Assembly (NCBI GenBank): GCA_031277685.1
Contig: JAITLV010000280.1
Coordinates: 62,001-126,000 of the forward strand
Reading direction: 5' to 3'
DNA from: Sphingobacterium sp.
GTDB taxonomy: Bacteria > Bacteroidota > Bacteroidia > Sphingobacteriales > Sphingobacteriaceae
Length of the DNA stretch: 64,000 bases
A model generated the notes under the pieces. The model was not told where the DNA came from, made no database searches, and saw nothing but the letters and a program-made list of their open reading frames with translations. Positions 7,928 to 15,191 of the stretch are shown here, one piece after another. The position numbers and the translations under genes are program-made. How positions within the stretch are numbered: the stretch's first letter is position 1; the number at the start of each line of letters is the position of its first letter.

Positions 7928-8509
7928 CTAATTTCTTTTTGTGATACCGTCTGATGCGGTCACAGCCTTAATAGACCTCTTAATATTTTGTTCAAGCAGC
8001 AAGGCTGCGGTACAGACCGTAATAAGTATCCCGTTCAACCAAAGATGTCCTATCCAACCCAATTTAAACTCCAGTGTACAGGCACAGGGAACAAAGCCCC
8101 AGGTTTTTAGCAGGACAAGGATGATGTACATTGAAAAAACACACATCAGGGCGATCGTTGACCAAAAACCATAACTCCTTGTCTTGGTAAATAGAAAGAA
8201 AATACCTGTGCCGATTTGAAGGACAGGGACCAGGTAGGAGAGTATAATCCCATAATTGTCTTTGAAGGGCTGATCAATCATCGCTCGCTGAAAATCTGCA
8301 AACAAAAAGACCTTCTTTGAAATAACATACATCCATAGACAGATAAACAGGTAGGTCAATACCTGAAGTGTAAATGCTTTTGGATTTTTCTTTACTGCCT
8401 GCCAGCGTTTACCGAAATATCCTCGTAAGCCGCGAACGATTTCTACCTTTTCCATTGTTGGCCTTACAGCAGCGCTGTTACTGTCCGATATTTGATTATG
8501 CTTTCTCAT
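7928..8509 (-). CDS. MauE/DoxX-family redox-associated membrane protein
   Basis: This 193-aa protein has four hydrophobic segments (about 47-67, 85-107, 115-136 and 150-170) after a charged 40-residue N-terminus. The order of segments and the cysteine motif CACT before the last helix, followed by KLGWIGHLWLN, match the MauE/DoxX-type membrane proteins common in Bacteroidota. MauE supports cytochrome or disulfide maturation in methylamine dehydrogenase systems; in Bacteroidota the exact role is not known. It lies upstream of the small exported Cys protein on the same strand. A TAACTTTG box (minus strand, 8540-8547) could be its -7 element. Confidence 0.8.
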   Translation of the reverse strand: MRKHNQISDSNSAAVRPTMEKVEIVRGLRGYFGKRWQAVKKNPKAFTLQVLTYLFICLWMYVISKKVFLFADFQRAMIDQPFKDNYGIILSYLVPVLQIGTGIFFLFTKTRSYGFWSTIALMCVFSMYIILVLLKTWGFVPCACTLEFKLGWIGHLWLNGILITVCTAALLLEQNIKRSIKAVTASDGITKRN

Positions 8510-8609
8510 GGTCTTTGTATTTATATCCTACTATATCAACCAAAGTTAGCGACGATACAGCCCGAAAGCTTGCTTAGATGGAAACGCGTGATTTGTCAAA
8601 ACAGAAACC

Positions 8610-9614
8610 TTAATCAGCTTCTTCCTGGGATTTGAGGTATTCGCTAGGGGACATGCCCAGCTCATTTTTAAAGAAAGTACTGAAATGATAGAGGTTATTA
8701 AACCCGCAGGTATAAGCAGTCTCAGTAATGCTCTGTTGCAGAACGATTTGCTCTTTTATTCTTTCTATAAGTAGTTGTTTTCGTGTGTCTTGTAGTGATT
8801 GTTTGAATTTTTTCTTAAATATTCGGCCGAGGTATTGTTTGGTCTTCGAGAAGATGTCACAAAGCTCCTCGATACGGAATTCCTGTCCTTTGAGTTGGAT
8901 TAGCCGCTGCATTTCACGATAAATATCTAAGGCTTCTTCGCTGCTCCCCAAGCGCTGCTCGTATTCCTCAAAGATCTTGTCTCGCGAGAGTTTGATCAGT
9001 TCGGTCAACTCGTGATAGATAAATTGGTCATTGTCAAAATCAGCTTTCTTTAGCTGCTGACAGAGATAGCGCAGTCGGCTGATGGTGCGGGGTCCTACCC
9101 GGAAATCTATGCTACTGCAACATAGCGGGCTTTCCTGACGATAGGCCTCGATCAGCGGATGTAGGAATCGAAACGGCCGCTCGTTACCATCACGAAAGAT
9201 ACTGCAGCGAAAGTAGAAATTGAGCAATGTAAGGTCTCCTGCTTGTACTTGAATCTCATAATTACCTGCAGGTAAGTAGAAATAACGGCCACGAGCAGCC
9301 GCAAGAGTATAGGTCTGCTGTTCATGTAGATCCCTGATCATAAGTGTGGATTGACCTTGTAGAAAATAAAAAATATGCAGGTCGGCACGACTGATAGTCA
9401 AGGGGATGTGCTGTGCAGCTGTAGTCTGCAGATCCAGTATATTAAGGTAACCTAGCAGTCCATCGAATGACTGTAAAATGGCTCTTCCGGCTTCATTGCT
9501 GTGCAAATGCGTTTCAGCATGTTTCATGCGGATATAGGGGGGCGGCTCGGGGTCAAGCGACGAAATCGCGGAACCAAAGACGCTGGCGAGATCGAGCTGC
9601 GAGCTTACTTTCAT
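8610..9614 (-). CDS. AraC-family transcriptional regulator
   Basis: A 334-aa regulator. The last 100 residues form the two helix-turn-helix units of the AraC family: the first around FRIEELCDIFSKTKQYLGRIF, the second around SITETAYTCGFNNLYHFSTFF, followed by NELGMSPSEYLKSQ. The N-terminal 220 residues resemble a cupin-like sensor domain but show no recognisable ligand motif. It lies between the MauE-like gene and a hypothetical protein on the same strand, with its own spacer on each side. Its target is not evident; the neighbouring MauE-like/DUF6520 unit is the nearest candidate. Confidence 0.88.
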   Translation of the reverse strand: MKVSSQLDLASVFGSAISSLDPEPPPYIRMKHAETHLHSNEAGRAILQSFDGLLGYLNILDLQTTAAQHIPLTISRADLHIFYFLQGQSTLMIRDLHEQQTYTLAAARGRYFYLPAGNYEIQVQAGDLTLLNFYFRCSIFRDGNERPFRFLHPLIEAYRQESPLCCSSIDFRVGPRTISRLRYLCQQLKKADFDNDQFIYHELTELIKLSRDKIFEEYEQRLGSSEEALDIYREMQRLIQLKGQEFRIEELCDIFSKTKQYLGRIFKKKFKQSLQDTRKQLLIERIKEQIVLQQSITETAYTCGFNNLYHFSTFFKNELGMSPSEYLKSQEEAD

Positions 9615-9634
9615 CTTTCTTCACTTGTTAAAAT

Positions 9635-9665
9635 CCCCTGTCTAGGATTTCGGAATAGACAGGGG
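9635..9665 (-). terminator. Intrinsic terminator after the 128-aa hypothetical gene
   Basis: CCCCTGTCTA (9635-9644) and TAGACAGGGG (9656-9665) form a perfect 10-bp stem with an 11-base loop. On the minus strand a GATTTT stretch follows. It lies between the gene ending at 9694 and the AraC gene beginning at 9614. Confidence 0.7.
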
Positions 9666-9693
9666 TAGGATTTTTGAATAACGTATAGCTGGA

Positions 9694-10080
9694 TTAGAAC
9701 AATGAACTAGGCCTGTAGCTAATCCGGATGTAAAGGGGTGTTATCCCCTGCGTCAGGTCGGGCTCTTGCCACTCTTCGATACCATGGACGGATAGTTCCT
9801 TAAAATCGGGATCCTCATTTTCTTTTTTATCCTTTTCAAACTGCATCACCTGGTCCATCATCAGGCAATTGCAAATGGCTCGGGCTAGCTCCTGGCGAAA
9901 GTCGCTAGGCATGTTGAGCATTTGATTCCGCTGATGTGGCATTAGGTCGAAATGCTGATCCATCCAGTCGACAAAATCTGCTGTCATGGCTTGCATTTCT
10001 GTTGCCCTAAAAGCAGTTGGTAACGCGAGCAATTCTGCTACCTTGCTGGCGACACCAGCATTACTAAAATCTTGTTTCAT
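9694..10080 (-). CDS. Hypothetical protein, 128 aa
   Basis: A soluble, mostly helical acidic protein with no signal peptide or membrane segment; I do not recognise the family. It has a methionine-rich middle (FDLMPHQRNQMLNMPSDFRQ), a short Cys-containing helix (AICNCLMMDQVMQF) and a charged linker before a basic C-terminus. It is a single gene: a terminator-like hairpin follows it, and the AT-rich 187-base spacer upstream also separates it from the divergent membrane regulator gene at 10268. The divergent arrangement leaves open a link to that regulator, without proof. Confidence 0.65.
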   Translation of the reverse strand: MKQDFSNAGVASKVAELLALPTAFRATEMQAMTADFVDWMDQHFDLMPHQRNQMLNMPSDFRQELARAICNCLMMDQVMQFEKDKKENEDPDFKELSVHGIEEWQEPDLTQGITPLYIRISYRPSSLF

Positions 10081-10267
10081 AATTTTAAAATTTCGGTAAA
10101 TATTTATTTTCCTGATTACAGAAAAAATAGATGGGAATTAACCTCCTGCTTTTTGGAGGTTAAACTCGCTAACTGCTATCAAAAATTTCTTATAACTTGA
10201 AAATTTTCATTATTTTAGTTCTACGCTTAGTTGAGAGCTACCAATTATTAAGATTTGAAATTTATTT

Positions 10268-11320
10268 ATGAGCGTACTTAGATTAGCAGGGCACTGCATA
10301 CTTACTTCCATGGCATTTAATTTTATCGGAAATGAAGGTATAAAGCTTGACAGGATTGGAACCAGCATGTATTGGCTCTGGACGGTAGCCTTAGCTCTTG
10401 TGATCTGTTTTGCAGTGATTGTTATTCATATTAGGCAGGGTATCTTGGTGGCTGAATGGTTGAGCCGGTATCCGCAATTGGATTTGATCCAAGGGGATCG
10501 ATTGAATACTTCACAGTTACCGCTCAAAGAGCGTGTCTGGGCGATTATGTCCACGGCCATGGTCATACAATTCCCTTATATCTTCTTTATATTTCTAATT
10601 GCATTTGTACGTCAGGGCGATACCTCTACGCTGTTTGCAAGTTATATGATTCACTACATGCCCTGGCTTTCGACGGTATGCATTGGTTATATAAGCTATA
10701 TATTTACCAAAGGGAAACTCTGGTGGCTCAGGCCTGAAATGGTAACTGTGATCGGTGGCCGGCGTGCTGGGGAGGTAAGTTTGTCTAGAATCTTATTCGT
10801 ACCCGTGGAGACAGTGATCGAAAAAGAAGTGCGGATCGTGCCACCGCATGTCCTGGATGAAAAAGTCATTATCGGTTCACTCTATGATGTCCTCTACCAT
10901 CATGGCAAATTTGAAACCAATTTTCAGGATAAAGAGGCTGTGCGGATGTTTGATGTACCATTTTATTTTTCGAGTAAGGGAAAAAAAGAAGTAATGCTTA
11001 TCGACGGAACACGCAAGCAGGCGGATCGTTTTATGGATGAACTGGAGGAATGGGGACTGGACAAATGGTATTTTCGGATCAGCAGTACCTGTCGCGTGAA
11101 TATGATGCATATCCGTTATCCCGTAAAATCAAATACGACGGCGCTTGAGCTGCACAAAGAAGTATTTAACGGCCTGCGAACGAAATTAAAAGCCTCAGAT
11201 ATTTTAAAGCTCTTGCTGATAACAGAATGGATCCGCAAAGAGAAAAGATTAGCTAAATTTTTGGATAACGTAGCAGAACTGCGGCATAAAGGTTGGGACC
11301 ACTATATACCGCTCAGTTAG
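10268..11320 (+). CDS. Membrane protein with C-terminal LytTR-like DNA-binding domain
   Basis: A 350-aa protein. Hydrophobic segments lie at about 34-55, 95-117 and 125-147, so the N-terminal half is membrane-embedded. The C-terminal third (about 205-310) contains IGSLYDVLYHHGKFET and later WYFRISSTCRVNMMHI, which matches the LytTR pattern (fxRiHrSyLVNxxhI) of DNA-binding domains. Membrane-anchored LytTR-type regulators without a receiver domain are common in Bacteroidota. The signal sensed and the target genes are unknown. The gene stands alone between divergent and downstream genes, with an AT-rich spacer before its ATG. Confidence 0.75.
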   Translation: MSVLRLAGHCILTSMAFNFIGNEGIKLDRIGTSMYWLWTVALALVICFAVIVIHIRQGILVAEWLSRYPQLDLIQGDRLNTSQLPLKERVWAIMSTAMVIQFPYIFFIFLIAFVRQGDTSTLFASYMIHYMPWLSTVCIGYISYIFTKGKLWWLRPEMVTVIGGRRAGEVSLSRILFVPVETVIEKEVRIVPPHVLDEKVIIGSLYDVLYHHGKFETNFQDKEAVRMFDVPFYFSSKGKKEVMLIDGTRKQADRFMDELEEWGLDKWYFRISSTCRVNMMHIRYPVKSNTTALELHKEVFNGLRTKLKASDILKLLLITEWIRKEKRLAKFLDNVAELRHKGWDHYIPLS

Positions 11321-11417
11321 TTGATGTCCCTAAATATTAACCTGACAGACTGAGATCGGTGGTTGGTAAAAAGACCATCGGACTGGATTTCGGCAGCTGG
11401 AAATAAGCTTCCATAGT

Positions 11418-11795
11418 ATGATTTTCTCCCAAGGTAATCCTTCACACACAGGATTTCGCTACTGCTTTTTGTCCTTGACAGTCAATGCCCCGAATCTCCA
11501 TTTACACTATTCACTTAGAAAGAAGCCGTCTGTGTATCCTAATCTGGATGAATACCATCAAAAACTTGACCGTATCTTGCAGCTACTTGCCAGCCAGCAA
11601 CTGCCGCAGATGGAAATAGATAATGGGTTGCTCCGCGATGCAGAATATGTCAAATCCTATGTAGGAATCTCCACCGAAACGCTCTATCGCCTGCAACGGG
11701 ATGGGTATATCAGTGTAGCCAAGCGTGATCGCAACAAACGCTATTACCGCGATATCGATGTGGAGCACCTGCGCAATAGTTATCGTGGGCTGTAA
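11418..11795 (+). CDS. Small helix-turn-helix (excisionase/MerR-like) protein
   Basis: The C-terminal 65 residues (DAEYVKSYVGISTETLYRLQ then RDGYISVAKRDRNKRYY) have the layout of a HTH_17/excisionase-type winged helix: recognition helix, then a wing ending in a basic YYR. A short helical segment (YHQKLDRILQLLASQQ) precedes it. The ATG at 11418 gives 125 aa, but the first 38 residues look non-coding. A GTG at 11532 preceded by AGAAAG would give 87 aa and is a credible alternative start. It is a single gene, convergent with the acetyltransferase and separated from it by a symmetric terminator. Confidence 0.65.
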   Translation: MIFSQGNPSHTGFRYCFLSLTVNAPNLHLHYSLRKKPSVYPNLDEYHQKLDRILQLLASQQLPQMEIDNGLLRDAEYVKSYVGISTETLYRLQRDGYISVAKRDRNKRYYRDIDVEHLRNSYRGL

Positions 11796-11847
11796 TTGTC
11801 CCAAGGTCATTTCGATGAACTACCGCGTCTGCGCCTGAATGCTACCG

Positions 11848-11865
11848 TCTCCCTGATCAGGGAGA
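11848..11865. terminator. Bidirectional terminator between convergent genes
   Basis: TCTCCCTGATCAGGGAGA is a perfect 18-bp palindrome. The stop codon of the minus-strand acetyltransferase gene (11857-11859) lies inside it, so it could stop transcription from both sides. Confidence 0.55.
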
Positions 11866-12324
11866 TGGTTTATTTAGCTGTTTTTCCATGATATAGTTTG
11901 TCAGCTCCACACCGCTTCGGCTGACCTGTTGCGCTCGGATCACCTGATATCCACGGCGCTCAAAAAATGGTTTTGCCGTGATCGAAGCATGGGTGGTGAA
12001 TTGATCGCTTTCGACGGCATTTTCCAATGCATTGCATAGTACACTAGCGACACCCTGTCCCTGATAGTCTTTGTGCACGTAAAGGCGGTCGAGATAGCCA
12101 TCCCTAGTGATATCGCCAAATCCTACGATCTCATTATTCACGACTGCAACGAGGGTATAGTGGGCCAAAAAGGATTCGTTCCAGGCGACCAAGTCAAGTT
12201 TGCCTGTAGCCCATACATCCAGCTGCTCCTTGCTGTAGTCTGCTGCATTGACTGTATGTACCGTATCGTAAAATAATTGGCTGATCTGTGCCAGATCGGA
12301 AGGGAGATATCGTCTTATTTCCAT
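11857..12324 (-). CDS. GNAT-family N-acetyltransferase
   Basis: A 155-aa single-domain GNAT protein that should transfer an acetyl group from acetyl-CoA to an amine. The acetyl-CoA-binding motif A is seen as LYVHKDYQGQGVASVL (about residues 81-96), following a beta-strand pair (TLVAVVNNEIVGFGDI), with the typical late motif FFERRGYQVI. The N-terminus (MEIRRYLPSDLAQISQLFYD) is the standard GNAT start. The overall pattern recalls YafP-like acetyltransferases, whose substrates are poorly defined. It is a single gene; the terminator palindrome at 11848-11865 lies at its end. Confidence 0.85.
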   Translation of the reverse strand: MEIRRYLPSDLAQISQLFYDTVHTVNAADYSKEQLDVWATGKLDLVAWNESFLAHYTLVAVVNNEIVGFGDITRDGYLDRLYVHKDYQGQGVASVLCNALENAVESDQFTTHASITAKPFFERRGYQVIRAQQVSRSGVELTNYIMEKQLNKPSP

Positions 12325-12766
12325 TGTTCATTTTTAAGGGTTTCAAATCTACGATTTTTCGTTCCGTTGCCCAATCTTCTTCGCACTTTCTCCTGACCAA
12401 CTCCCAGCTCTGCGGCAGTCGGCATCGAATTGGCTTCGGGAATTCATCGGGATAAATTGCATCACCAGCCGAAGCCAGCACGAAGAAAATACGATGAAAG
12501 GTAGAAGTTAATTGGGAAATAACGGGGAGTTGAATGCCTCCAAACCGCCCCTAAATTACCTTAGAAATGCCGTCTGATTTTGCCCTATTTTGCTTCAAAA
12601 TAGGACCTATATTGAGTTGGGGTCGGTCTGTAATCGGTCAAGTTTCCGAAGTTTGTCGGTCAGCAATCGGTCTGTTGTGTTTGTGGTATTTGTTGTTGAT
12701 TTAAAGTGTTTTATGTTTGTTATGTCAATCAACTGTGCCGGTACAAAACAGGGTTGATTTTAACAC
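12325..12766. other. 442-base spacer with inverted and direct repeats, no gene
   Basis: No credible protein gene. It contains a 9-bp inverted repeat TGGCTTCGG/CCGAAGCCA (12431-12439, 12469-12477), a perfect hairpin CCTATTTTG-CTT-CAAAATAGG (12584-12604), the direct repeats listed separately at 12622-12672, and a stem AATCAAC/GTTGATT (12727-12733, 12753-12759) directly before the DUF6266 start codon. Confidence 0.6.
12622..12672. repeat. Two direct repeats GTCGGTC-NNN-AATCGGTC, 33 bp apart
   Basis: Copies at 12622-12639 and 12655-12672 share 15 fixed bases, with only the central triplet differing (tgt and agc). A start-to-start distance of 33 bp is about three helical turns, putting both on one face of the DNA. 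They lie about 95-145 bp before the DUF6266 gene and may be a regulator binding site. Confidence 0.55.
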
Positions 12767-13411
12767 ATGGGAACTATTGTAAACGGAGCAAATGGAGGCT
12801 TTAAGGGTAAAGCCGGCTCCATAATCGGAAGTAGTTGGAAGAGTATCAACTACATTAAAGGGCTTTATAAAAAAAGATCAAAGCCCGCATCAGAAGCACA
12901 GATGATGCAGCAGGAAAAATTCAAAAAGCTAATGCGTTTTCTTTTGCCCATCAACTTCTTTTTGAAAATTGGCTTCGGTCGTAAAAATACAGAAAAATTG
13001 ACACCGATCAATGCGGCGTTTCAATTTAACCTGGATAGGGCAATCACGGGTGTCTATCCCGACTATGCGCTCGACTATGCCAGGGTCAGTATCGCTGACG
13101 GTAGCTTGTATGGCGGCGGGTCGGTGGCTGTCGCCTACGATGCCGGAGACCTTACCTTCACCTGGAGTACGGGGGATAGCGAAACCTTCGAAACCTTTGC
13201 GGATGATATGGTCTATGTGCTGGCCTACCATGCCGAAAAGGATGAATTTATCTCCACACCGGCACCAAGTACGCGGGCACTGGGTACAGTGACCTTTACG
13301 CTGCCTGAGCACCTGGCAACGGGTGCCGTACATACCTGGCTGTTTTTGTCCAACCGGTCTAAAACCAAGGTGTCTAAAAGTGTGTATCTGGGCGAGATAC
13401 AGCTTATCTAA
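12767..13411 (+). CDS. DUF6266 family protein
   Basis: A 214-aa protein. The N-terminus MGTIVNGANGGFKGKAGSII, followed by SWKSINYIKGL, is the hallmark of DUF6266, a family frequent in Sphingobacterium and Pedobacter with unknown function. The rest is beta-rich, with a pattern of short acidic and aromatic strands ending in FLSNRSKTKVSKSVYLGEI, suggesting one or two immunoglobulin-like or virion-like beta domains. No signal peptide. It is followed by a terminator at 13421, then a shorter relative with the same C-terminal pattern, a DUF5675 gene and two tiny membrane proteins, so it heads a compact cassette. Confidence 0.85.
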   Translation: MGTIVNGANGGFKGKAGSIIGSSWKSINYIKGLYKKRSKPASEAQMMQQEKFKKLMRFLLPINFFLKIGFGRKNTEKLTPINAAFQFNLDRAITGVYPDYALDYARVSIADGSLYGGGSVAVAYDAGDLTFTWSTGDSETFETFADDMVYVLAYHAEKDEFISTPAPSTRALGTVTFTLPEHLATGAVHTWLFLSNRSKTKVSKSVYLGEIQLI

Positions 13412-13420
13412 TTGAACAGG

Positions 13421-13447
13421 GGCTGAGCTGTTGTGCTCAGCCTTTTT
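13421..13447 (+). terminator. Intrinsic terminator after DUF6266
   Basis: GGCTGAGC (13421-13428) and GCTCAGCC (13435-13442) form a perfect 8-bp stem followed by TTTTT. It lies within the spacer to the second DUF6266-like gene, so the TTG at 13431 inside it is not a likely start for that gene. Confidence 0.8.
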
Positions 13448-13460
13448 GAATAATGTTATT

Positions 13461-13994
13461 ATGACTAAAAGAACAGCTAGTCCTGCACAGCTGCGTGTAC
13501 GGGCTGCATTTAAAGTCGGACAGGCCTTTTTGGCACCTTTAAATGGGTTGATCAAAAAAGGATATGCCGAAACGGCTAGGCGAAAAAGATCCCTGCCTGC
13601 CGGACTCGCGTTAGGCTACACGCTGCAGATGGCCATAAAGCACGAGGCACAGGGGCCAGTGGTGGATCCATCACTGGTACGCTTAAGTGATGGTACTTTG
13701 CCCGGCGTCTACATACCCGAATTGCGGCGGTATGCTGATCGTATTGAGTTAACACATGATAATACCAATGCTGGGCTATTTGAAGCGGATGATCGTCTTA
13801 TCCTATGTGCCTACCAGGTAGAAAAAGGTTATGCCTTTGTCAATGAACAGATCTGGCAACGTCGGGAGGGAAAGGTGGTCGTGCTGATCCCGGAAGGTTT
13901 TCAAGATGATAGCTTCCACGTCTATTTGATTGTTTCAAACAGAAATGGTTCAAAGTGTTCACGATCAGTGTATTTTGGCTATTCAACTAAATGA
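13461..13994 (+). CDS. Truncated or divergent DUF6266-like protein
   Basis: About 177 aa from the ATG at 13461; the frame stays open upstream, but the alternative TTG start lies inside a terminator. The C-terminus (FHVYLIVSNRNGSKCSRSVYFGY) closely parallels that of the preceding DUF6266 protein (WLFLSNRSKTKVSKSVYLGE), and the middle has the same strand order, so I read it as a paralogue. It lacks the typical MGxxxNGxxGGFxGKxG start and instead begins TKRTASPAQLRVRAAFKVGQ, which corresponds to the region after it. It overlaps the next gene by four bases (ATGA). Confidence 0.7.
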   Translation: MTKRTASPAQLRVRAAFKVGQAFLAPLNGLIKKGYAETARRKRSLPAGLALGYTLQMAIKHEAQGPVVDPSLVRLSDGTLPGVYIPELRRYADRIELTHDNTNAGLFEADDRLILCAYQVEKGYAFVNEQIWQRREGKVVVLIPEGFQDDSFHVYLIVSNRNGSKCSRSVYFGYSTK

Positions 13995-14395
13995 AAAATA
14001 AACATATCCTATTGCTCCAGCGGACTTATGGAGCAAAGGGAACCAATGGTACTATTACTTATAAGGGCGAAGAAATCTGCCACACGATTGAGCTGCCTGA
14101 CCGGAACAATATCCCCCGGATCAGTTGTATCCCCATCGGGCAGTACAGACTGCAAAAACGGCGCTATCCCAAACATGGGGAACAGATCGGAATCCCAATG
14201 GTGCTGGGCCGCGAAGCGATACTGATCCATGCTGCTAACAATGCATTGCGCGAACTGCAGGGTTGTATCGCTCCGGTAACAACGCTGACAGGTGAGGGTA
14301 CCGGTGATCATAGCGGTAAAGCGCTGGCAAAACTTAAAGCCTTGGTGTATAGTCTGTGGGATATGGGGGATGAGGTGTATTTGAATATTCGATAA
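13991..14395 (+). CDS. DUF5675 family protein
   Basis: A 134-aa protein. The pattern LQRTYGAKGTNGTITYKGEE, then CHTIELPDRNN and SCIPIGQYRL, is diagnostic of DUF5675, found in phages and bacterial phage-like or secretion-linked cassettes. Later motifs are ILIHAANNALRELQGCIAP and GEGTGDHSGKAL. The conserved His, Cys and Asn residues have led to the idea that the family is enzymatic, possibly acting on peptidoglycan, but its reaction is not established as far as I know. It overlaps the previous gene by ATGA, implying coupled translation. Confidence 0.85.
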   Translation: MKNKHILLLQRTYGAKGTNGTITYKGEEICHTIELPDRNNIPRISCIPIGQYRLQKRRYPKHGEQIGIPMVLGREAILIHAANNALRELQGCIAPVTTLTGEGTGDHSGKALAKLKALVYSLWDMGDEVYLNIR

Positions 14396-14445
14396 ATGTA
14401 GGGCCTGAATAGACCATTGCATTCTTTGGTGTCATCTTTTTAGTT

Positions 14446-14504
14446 ATCTGGCTATATGAATCAAACTCACTTCGTTCAGACAGTGATTCATATTTACGCC
14501 AGAT
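14446..14504 (+). other. Long imperfect hairpin in the 306-base spacer 14396-14701
   Basis: ATCTGGC (14446-14452) pairs with GCCAGAT (14498-14504), and inside it ATATGAATCA pairs with TGATTCATAT, giving about 17 bp around a 20-base loop. The remaining spacer shows no gene and no further clear signal. It may be the cassette's terminator, although no T-run follows. Confidence 0.5.
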
Positions 14505-14701
14505 CCCGTCAAAGCTTGACAGTCAGAACGCTATATTTTCTATTCTTGGCCCTTCAGATTTATCGAAGCTGATAGTGTGGGGTGGAAGTGGAATGCTATG
14601 CTTTCAATTCTTTGTCCTCCTATATTGCTCGAATAAACGGGGGGATGGAGGAGTGAATAGTTCTTGACCGTTCATCCAGTCTCTTTAAAAACTAAATAGG
14701 T

Positions 14702-14977
14702 ATGAAAAAAATCTTAAACAAAATAGGAGCAGTGCTGCAGGTGGTCCTCGCAGCGCCGCTCAAACTGCCGGGCAAGGCTTCGAATATACTGAAGTATATT
14801 GCACTTGGACTGGGTATCCTGCAAACGGTCATGGAGGAGGAAAAGCCACCTCCTGAAAAGTCTTCTGATGAGGGCCCTGGGCATATAGCAAGCAGTGAAT
14901 CTACTGGATCCACCGGGTCTCTGGTCGATGCTACCGAGCTAGTGGCAGAAAGGAGCGATGTGGATGAAAATCAATGA
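14702..14977 (+). CDS. Small hypothetical membrane-associated protein, 91 aa
   Basis: The N-terminal half is amphipathic and hydrophobic (VLQVVLAAPLKLPGKASNIL, then KYIALGLGILQTVM); the C-terminal half is a low-complexity acidic tail rich in Ser, Gly and Glu. There is no cleavage site and no known family. It follows the DUF6266/DUF5675 genes on the same strand after a 306-base spacer and overlaps the next, even smaller gene by 14 bases. Size and layout would suit a holin- or anchor-like partner of a phage-type cassette, which is inference only. Confidence 0.65.
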   Translation: MKKILNKIGAVLQVVLAAPLKLPGKASNILKYIALGLGILQTVMEEEKPPPEKSSDEGPGHIASSESTGSTGSLVDATELVAERSDVDENQ

Positions 14978-15137
14978 TATCCGTATCTCTGCGATTGGCG
15001 GTACGATCTGCTCCATCTGGGCAAGCTTCTCCTTGGGTGATGTGCTGCAGACGATATTGACAGCTGCGCTGGGTACGCTGGTCAGTTTTCTGACTAGCCG
15101 CATGATTGGCAGATGGAACAACAGGAGGCGAAAATGA
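14964..15137 (+). CDS. Tiny membrane protein, 57 aa
   Basis: An ATG at 14964, 4 bases after AGGAGCGATG, opens a 57-codon frame ending at 15137. The product has a hydrophobic core (ICSIWASFSLGDVLQTILTA, then LGTLVSFLTSRMIG) and a basic end (RWNNRRRK), i.e. one or two membrane helices. It overlaps the 91-aa gene by 14 bases and is followed by an intrinsic terminator. The C-terminal GTLVSxxTSxxxGRWNNR recurs in a decayed copy at 44493-44564, which shows that the frame is really coding. Function unknown; holin-like by size only. Confidence 0.7.
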   Translation: MKINDIRISAIGGTICSIWASFSLGDVLQTILTAALGTLVSFLTSRMIGRWNNRRRK

Positions 15138-15158
15138 TACAGATTGGGATTAACTGAG

Positions 15159-15185
15159 TAAAGCGCACTCCTGAAGTGCGCTTTA
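15159..15185 (+). terminator. Intrinsic terminator of the DUF6266/DUF5675 cassette
   Basis: AAAGCGCACT (15160-15169) and AGTGCGCTTT (15175-15184) form a perfect 10-bp stem. Nearly the same hairpin stands behind the decayed copy at 44581-44603. It also lies just past the end of the convergent AraC gene. Confidence 0.8.
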
Positions 15186-15191
15186 TTGTTA

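Noticed and set aside
12929..13555. 208-aa open frame on the minus strand
   Set aside because: It lies opposite the DUF6266 genes, shows no family features and has a composition expected of an antisense shadow.
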